Shown here: piece after piece, positions 59,968-64,000 of the stretch
How the letters are laid out: each line of letters opens with the position of its first letter
How positions within the stretch are numbered: the first letter of the stretch is position 1
From: Psychroserpens damuponensis
GTDB lineage: Bacteria; Bacteroidota; Bacteroidia; Flavobacteriales; Flavobacteriaceae
Direction of reading: 5' to 3'
Assembly (NCBI RefSeq): GCF_000826655.1
Contig: NZ_JXJO01000017.1
Coordinates: forward strand, 124,001 to 188,000
DNA length: 64,000 bases
Translations under genes and position numbers: made by a program
Notes under the pieces: generated by a model
What the model was told of the DNA's origin: nothing
What the model saw: only the letters and a program-made list of their open reading frames with translations
Databases searched by the model: none

Positions 59968-60312
59968 TTAGTTATCGCCTTTGCTTCCTAGTAAAAGGAT
60001 TTCATCGGCTACTACTTCTGTTACATATCGTTGTTCGTTATCATCAGTTGTATAGCTTCGAGTTTTAAGCTTTCCAGATATACCAACTTCTTTTCCTTTA
60101 ACAACATACTTTTCTACAATTTCAGCAGTCTTGCCCCAAGCAACAACAGTATGCCAATTTGTATCTGTTTGCTTTTCGCCTTTACTGTCTTTGTAATACT
60201 CATTTGTGGCTAGTGAAAAACGGGCTACTTTCTTTCCGCTTTCAAGGTTCGTAATTGTTGGTTCTTGTCCAACGTTTCCAATTAACTGTACGTGATTTTT
60301 AATAGTACTCAT
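59968..60312 (-). CDS. ssb: Single-stranded DNA-binding protein
   Basis: 114 residues: the OB fold only (VQLIGNVGQEP, NTNWHTVVAWGKTAEIVEKYVVKGKEVGISGKL, YVTEVVADEILLL), without the acidic C-terminal tail typical of housekeeping SSB. It coats the transferred single strand. ICE-borne short SSBs are common. Confidence 0.92.
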   Translation of the reverse strand: MSTIKNHVQLIGNVGQEPTITNLESGKKVARFSLATNEYYKDSKGEKQTDTNWHTVVAWGKTAEIVEKYVVKGKEVGISGKLKTRSYTTDDNEQRYVTEVVADEILLLGSKGDN

Positions 60313-61031
60313 AATAAAATATTTAAGTGATTTATATTTCCCCTATTGATTTAAAACAGATTAAATTTTAAGGGGTGTTTGTTCTTTTCTTTCGTGCACC
60401 GCACAATAGATAGAGTGGGTTTTGTCAAGACTTTTAGAGAATAAATCAGGTGTGTTTGCGACGTAGAAAAATCCTTGGATTTTCAAGGAAGTAGAAACCT
60501 TATTTTTCACTAAAACTCGTACAGTCTTGACAAGTTCCATAAGGGCATTAGCAATTCTTTTAAACGCAGTTGCGTTTGAGCGTACCGACAGTTAAGCGAA
60601 ATAAGTGGCAGTGATTAAATTAGAAGTGGTTATGTCGTGCCTGTTTTTCGACGACCCGAAAAATAATAAAGGCTTTATCTATTATAAACCCCTTAAAATG
60701 TGTAAGGCAGCGCTTTGGTTTTTAGGAATTTTCGAGGAAGCACTCAAGAAGGGCTTACCGAAAATTCTGTTAAGAAAATCGAAGTGATGGCTTTCCGATG
60801 ATAAAGCGGACTTAATTCACAATTTTGGCTCTGGAATGAAGTGTTCCTTACCAGAGTATCGGGAAGGGTTAACGCAATGGAAAGCTGAAATTGGGGATTG
60901 TGTCCAAGACCTTTGTAATGAAGCTCTTTTCACGGAATGTAGTGTTTCCTGTTTTTTCAACAGGAAGCGTGGAATGTAGGGGAATGTGCTGAGTGGTTAT
61001 TGAAAATTATTTTTATTAGTTAGAGCTCGGA
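60313..61031. other. 719-base stretch without a convincing gene; structured
   Basis: The region is less AT-rich than its surroundings. It holds a perfect inverted pair TGTCAAGACT (60423-60432) / AGTCTTGACA (60523-60532) with smaller hairpins between them (CCTTGGATTTTCAAGG-type), a hairpin TTCCTGTT / AACAGGAA (60946-60966), and GGAATGT three times (60934, 60971, 60981). One 51-residue frame from ATG 60632 (starts MSCLFFDD) has no recognisable features. It could carry an origin of replication, an RNA or a remnant of a gene. Confidence 0.5.
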
Positions 61032-61560
61032 CTAGTCAAACCTATCCTTATAGATGCAAAGTATATCTTCGATTTCTGCGTTAGTTAAATTTTCATTCTG
61101 AAATGGTTTTGGTAAATCAGTTTTATTAATAAACTTTACTTTTAATCGCTTACCAAACAATTTTTCTGCTCCTTTTTTTGTCCCAGCGTGTAAATAAATA
61201 TGTTCAGGAAAAAGTTTGATTTTCGCTCCTATTCTTTGAGCTGTATCATAACAAGTAAGTGGACCAATGCCACTAATTTTACAATTTTCAACAATGATTA
61301 ACAGTTCATCAAAAGAATTTGCTCTCTGAATTTCGGGTTTCTTATCAACTAAGTTAGCTGCAAATTTTTCAAGATTAAGTTTTTTTTCGTCTTTTTTGAT
61401 GGTTGTTCCTTTTTCCCAAATGATTTTCGGCTAACGCAGCATAAACTATTGCATCTTCTAATTTTTCTTGATTTACACAATGTTCAATCCAAGTATCTGG
61501 TTGTTCTTGTCTCAATTTTTTATAATGCTTAATTATGTTTCTAATCTTATTAGGGTTCAT
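61032..61560 (-). pseudogene. Frameshifted gene, ~175 residues, family unknown
   Basis: ATG at 61560 gives MNPNKIRNIIKHYKKLRQEQPDTW... and breaks after about 50 good codons. From about 61400 a second frame runs to TAG at 61032 (LEKFAANLVDKKPEIQRANS ... IYKDRFD), clearly coding. One missing base in the A-run seen as T at 61410-61414 would join them (GKKEQPSKKDEKK). The C-terminal part contains CKISGIGPLTCYDTAQRIG, similar to a helix-hairpin-helix, so nucleic-acid contact is possible. Either a real mutation or a homopolymer sequencing error. Confidence 0.7.
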
Positions 61561-61627
61561 TTTAAAAGTATAATTGATTTAGCTTTAAAGTTTCAAATTA
61601 GGTTGTGCGTTTATTATGATTGAAAGC

Positions 61628-62167
61628 CTATTGAATAAACCTTAAGCTAGACATATTCTCTGAATCGAATCGCATAATGTATTCGTCTTCCCCTATGTAA
61701 TTGTTAAGAATTCTTTCAGAAAATCCACAACCTCCAGAATTTTTTGCTTTTTTTAAAACACTAACAAGTGGATAAAATGTATGCACATAATTTCCAGGCT
61801 TATAAAATTCATCTTCAAATTTGAGGCTTTCTTCTGTATCGCATATTATTAATACACCTTTACCTTGACTGAATCTTTTTACACATTCCAATCGACCTGT
61901 AAAACTTGATATCTTATTTTTTTTACTAACTCTTCCACACGACCTAAATAAAATGGGCCTTACGGTTGGTAAGTAGTTCTTTAAAACAATATCCCATACA
62001 TCATAGAAAGCTTTTCTTTTTTCTTCAGGTCCAGTAAGAATCCAATTAGAAATAAATACTCTCGTTTCGTAAGATATATCTGCGTCATCCTTTAGTATCT
62101 CAATAAGGTTTTGAGCTATTTCGTCTTTTTGATTTTTGGATAGTCTGTATTGAAAATTGCTACTCAT
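61628..62167 (-). CDS. Hypothetical protein with ADP-ribosyltransferase-like pattern
   Basis: 179 residues from the ATG at 62167, which overlaps the UPF0489 stop by 8 bases (a longer frame from 62203 is less likely). After a helical N-terminus come TVRPILFRSCGR, ISSFTGRLECVKRF and, near the end, GEDEYIMRF. This order (Arg strand; S-x-T strand; E-x-E followed by a hydrophobic strand) is that of R-S-E ADP-ribosyltransferases. This is pattern reading only, and the protein could be something else. Confidence 0.5.
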   Translation of the reverse strand: MSSNFQYRLSKNQKDEIAQNLIEILKDDADISYETRVFISNWILTGPEEKRKAFYDVWDIVLKNYLPTVRPILFRSCGRVSKKNKISSFTGRLECVKRFSQGKGVLIICDTEESLKFEDEFYKPGNYVHTFYPLVSVLKKAKNSGGCGFSERILNNYIGEDEYIMRFDSENMSSLRFIQ

Positions 62168-62969
62168 ATTCGGACTTCCATTTCCAGTTACACTTAGGTG
62201 CAAATAATTCAGGTTTATAATAGATGTCGCTTATTAGGTTTAGAAACTTATTACTTTTTAAAAGCCCACCACAATGTTCGGGTTCTGTAGCAATAGTGAT
62301 TCCTTTTAACCTTTCAAAAATCCATTTTATTAAAGGGTTGTCTATATCTAGCATTTTCCGAATTTCATCATCTGATAGATAGGTAAATTCAAAAGAACCA
62401 TCGCTTAACCCATTTTTTACCGAAAAAAAGTCTAAGTCTATATCGAAAAAAACAGAGGTTTCTGAAGATTTTAAAAGTGCATTTTGCAAACCTTCATAAG
62501 TATTAAATTTTTTGATGATGTGCTTATTTCCGTATTTATCAGTTAGTTCTTCATCTTCCCAAGTATCTCGACCCATTTCTTGTCTGCAATGCACATAAAT
62601 ATTCCCTATTAAATTTAAATAAGCTGCACTTAGAATATGCCCATCGTTATTGCCAGCTAGTTTTGCCCAGGAAAATATAGAAACATCTCCATTGCTTGTT
62701 AAGTCTAAATTGTCAAGCCATTCCATTTCCGTCACACACGGATAGCATAAATCTTGGTGCCAATCTAAAGAAACTAGACACGGTGGATTTGAACCTTCAT
62801 TTTTGCGCATCCATTTATTCCAATAAAAGAATGCGTAACGATGCTCCTGAAACAATGCAAGTTCAATAGCTTCGGTTGCATTTACTGGGTGCGATAGTAT
62901 TTGTCGCAAAACACCTGGTGGCTCTATGTGATATGGATTTCTAAATTCTATCATCTTGGATTTAGCCAT
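62160..62969 (-). CDS. UPF0489 family protein
   Basis: 269 residues. Characteristic segments are LVSLDWHQDL (Asp-x-His-x-Asp, metal-site-like) and SVFFDIDLDFFSV in mid-protein, and IATEPEHCGG near the C-terminus. UPF0489 proteins are related in fold to arginase/deacetylase enzymes. The reaction is unknown. Its operon partner downstream may be an ADP-ribosyltransferase-like protein, and upstream lies an AbiEii-type gene (17-base gap). Confidence 0.75.
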   Translation of the reverse strand: MAKSKMIEFRNPYHIEPPGVLRQILSHPVNATEAIELALFQEHRYAFFYWNKWMRKNEGSNPPCLVSLDWHQDLCYPCVTEMEWLDNLDLTSNGDVSIFSWAKLAGNNDGHILSAAYLNLIGNIYVHCRQEMGRDTWEDEELTDKYGNKHIIKKFNTYEGLQNALLKSSETSVFFDIDLDFFSVKNGLSDGSFEFTYLSDDEIRKMLDIDNPLIKWIFERLKGITIATEPEHCGGLLKSNKFLNLISDIYYKPELFAPKCNWKWKSEYE

Positions 62970-62986
62970 TCTTCTTTTTTTAATAG

Positions 62987-64000
62987 TTATAATAATTCCA
63001 CAGCCTTATACCAATAATAAAATATAGACTTATCGGGTTGTCGTTTTAATCTGTTTAAATATGCCCAATCAGGATTTGTTATTGCCAATTTACTTATGTC
63101 CTGGTCATTAAAATATTCTATTTCAACAACTTCATCTTGTAGAAGAATAGCATTTAAGTAGGCTACTCTGGCCGAAGCTGCCAATGCTTCTTCAATCCTG
63201 AAATTTCCTGTCATTAAAAATGCACTACCAAAGCTACGTATGCCGGAACTTAAATCTGTAAACTTCTTTTTCGCTTCTGTTGTTGTGTTGCGTTCTCGCC
63301 TTGAGATAATGGCACAAGTGTCTATAGAATCCCAAAGCACATCGGTTGCAGTAAGTTCCTTTTTATTAAATTCTTCATCAGAACTTCGGTACGAAAGTTC
63401 TGCTTTTGCGAAAGCAGAAAAACTTTCCTTAACGACTGCTACATCCGTAATATTTTCAAACAGTTTCCCAATATCGAACATCTGCTTGCAAATTTCCATA
63501 GCAAACAATTGGTCTTCTTTGTAGTATGGAATCCCAATAGTCTCTGGTGCAAAAGCGGTTAATTTATCCCCACAAATTGAGTTAATCGATGGTGTTGCAA
63601 CTATTGTTGCTGTGCCATCAACAGAAAGCCACGGTGAGTCAATGGAAGATTCTATAAGTTCTGGATAATGTGGGCTATCAAAGAGGATATCTAGCAGTAT
63701 TGTTCCTGTAACGTTTGGGTTGTACACCGAATCAAACTCAAACGTATAATGTGCTTTTGGCACACCTTCCTTATAGCTTCTACGCTCGTTAAGTATGTGT
63801 GTTTTGAAATGTGAATTCTCGACAACTTTATCTAAAGTTTCTTCTAATTCTTTACGCTTAATGCTAGAAATAATATCAATATCAATTGAAAATCGGTTAC
63901 CTTCTTTCAGCAAAAGCACAAGCGATGTTCCACCTTTAAATACAAAGTCAAGTCCTGCAATTTTAAGATGTTCCAACAGCGATAATGCCTGTACCATTTT
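62987..64000 (-). CDS. AbiEii/AbiGii-type nucleotidyltransferase (5' end outside window)
   Basis: At least 337 residues. Nucleotidyltransferase motif FVFKGGTSLVLL ... SIDIDI (G-G-T-S and D-x-D), the family signature. ATG at 63997 may be internal, because family members start ~20-30 residues earlier, so the gene probably continues past 64000. AbiEii proteins are toxins of type IV toxin-antitoxin and abortive-infection systems that modify tRNA or use NTPs. The AbiEi-type antitoxin, if present, lies outside. Confidence 0.82.
   Translation of the reverse strand, partial: KMVQALSLLEHLKIAGLDFVFKGGTSLVLLLKEGNRFSIDIDIISSIKRKELEETLDKVVENSHFKTHILNERRSYKEGVPKAHYTFEFDSVYNPNVTGTILLDILFDSPHYPELIESSIDSPWLSVDGTATIVATPSINSICGDKLTAFAPETIGIPYYKEDQLFAMEICKQMFDIGKLFENITDVAVVKESFSAFAKAELSYRSSDEEFNKKELTATDVLWDSIDTCAIISRRERNTTTEAKKKFTDLSSGIRSFGSAFLMTGNFRIEEALAASARVAYLNAILLQDEVVEIEYFNDQDISKLAITNPDWAYLNRLKRQPDKSIFYYWYKAVELL

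Noticed and set aside
60605-60787. 60-codon frame with GTG start in the structured gene-free region
   Set aside because: No recognisable domain, weak start, and it lies over hairpins. Kept only as a remark in the region entry.

Overview
The window looks like part of a marine Flavobacteriaceae genome (Bacteroidetes). It is AT-rich, has a Sus-type glycan locus, many C-terminal type IX secretion (T9SS) sorting domains, Bacteroidetes-type TraE-TraN conjugation genes, an RteC regulator, a hybrid two-component regulator, and TAnnTTTG -7 promoter boxes. The genus cannot be fixed from the sequence alone.

Layout. (1) 1-6.9 kb is chromosomal: the 3' part of susD, then susE, susF and a secreted GH13 amylase, which together make a starch-type utilisation locus. 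(2) At 7.08-7.13 kb lies the 3' half of a tRNA-Leu(TAG) that breaks off inside the anticodon loop. Next to it is a tyrosine integrase. This reads as one end (att) of an integrative conjugative element (ICE) that runs rightwards past the end of the window. (3) 8.6-16.4 kb holds the mating apparatus traE-F-G-I-J-K-M-N on the minus strand and a divergent cell-wall amidase. (4) 16.5-19.9 kb is a defence-like island: an sce7726-family protein, a Beta-family protein, an HTH-ImmA/IrrE protein and a HigB/RelE-like toxin. (5) 20.0-22.9 kb holds DnaC-like and DnaD-like replication genes, an excisionase-type HTH protein and rteC. (6) 23-55.8 kb is cargo. A flavin monooxygenase cassette comes first. Then come three T9SS-secreted proteins made of a repeated ~160-residue module and two triplets of IPT/TIG-NHL beta-propeller lipoproteins. 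Between the triplets sit peptidases, acetyltransferases, a beta-lactamase-family protein and membrane proteins. A TetR gene and a TPR-containing hybrid histidine kinase/AraC regulator close the cargo. (7) 55.9-60.3 kb holds the mobilisation genes (coupling protein, HxH relaxase, MobA-like protein), a candidate oriT and ssb. (8) 60.3-64 kb holds a structured stretch without clear genes, a frameshifted gene, and a small operon with an AbiEii-type nucleotidyltransferase, a UPF0489 protein and a possible ADP-ribosyltransferase-like protein.

Most interesting observation. Five intergenic regions in the cargo carry the same two-part element, TGAATCA repeated at exactly 21 bp. In each it sits 92-103 bp upstream of a -7-like box. 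The genes behind these sites are the T9SS repeat proteins, both NHL-lipoprotein triplets and a thioredoxin-fold exported protein. The hybrid kinase with an AraC-type output domain lies in the same cargo block. I infer an ICE-borne surface-protein regulon controlled by a dedicated sensor-regulator, itself probably under the TetR gene, which has a 26-bp palindrome at its promoter. The function of the surface proteins is unknown.
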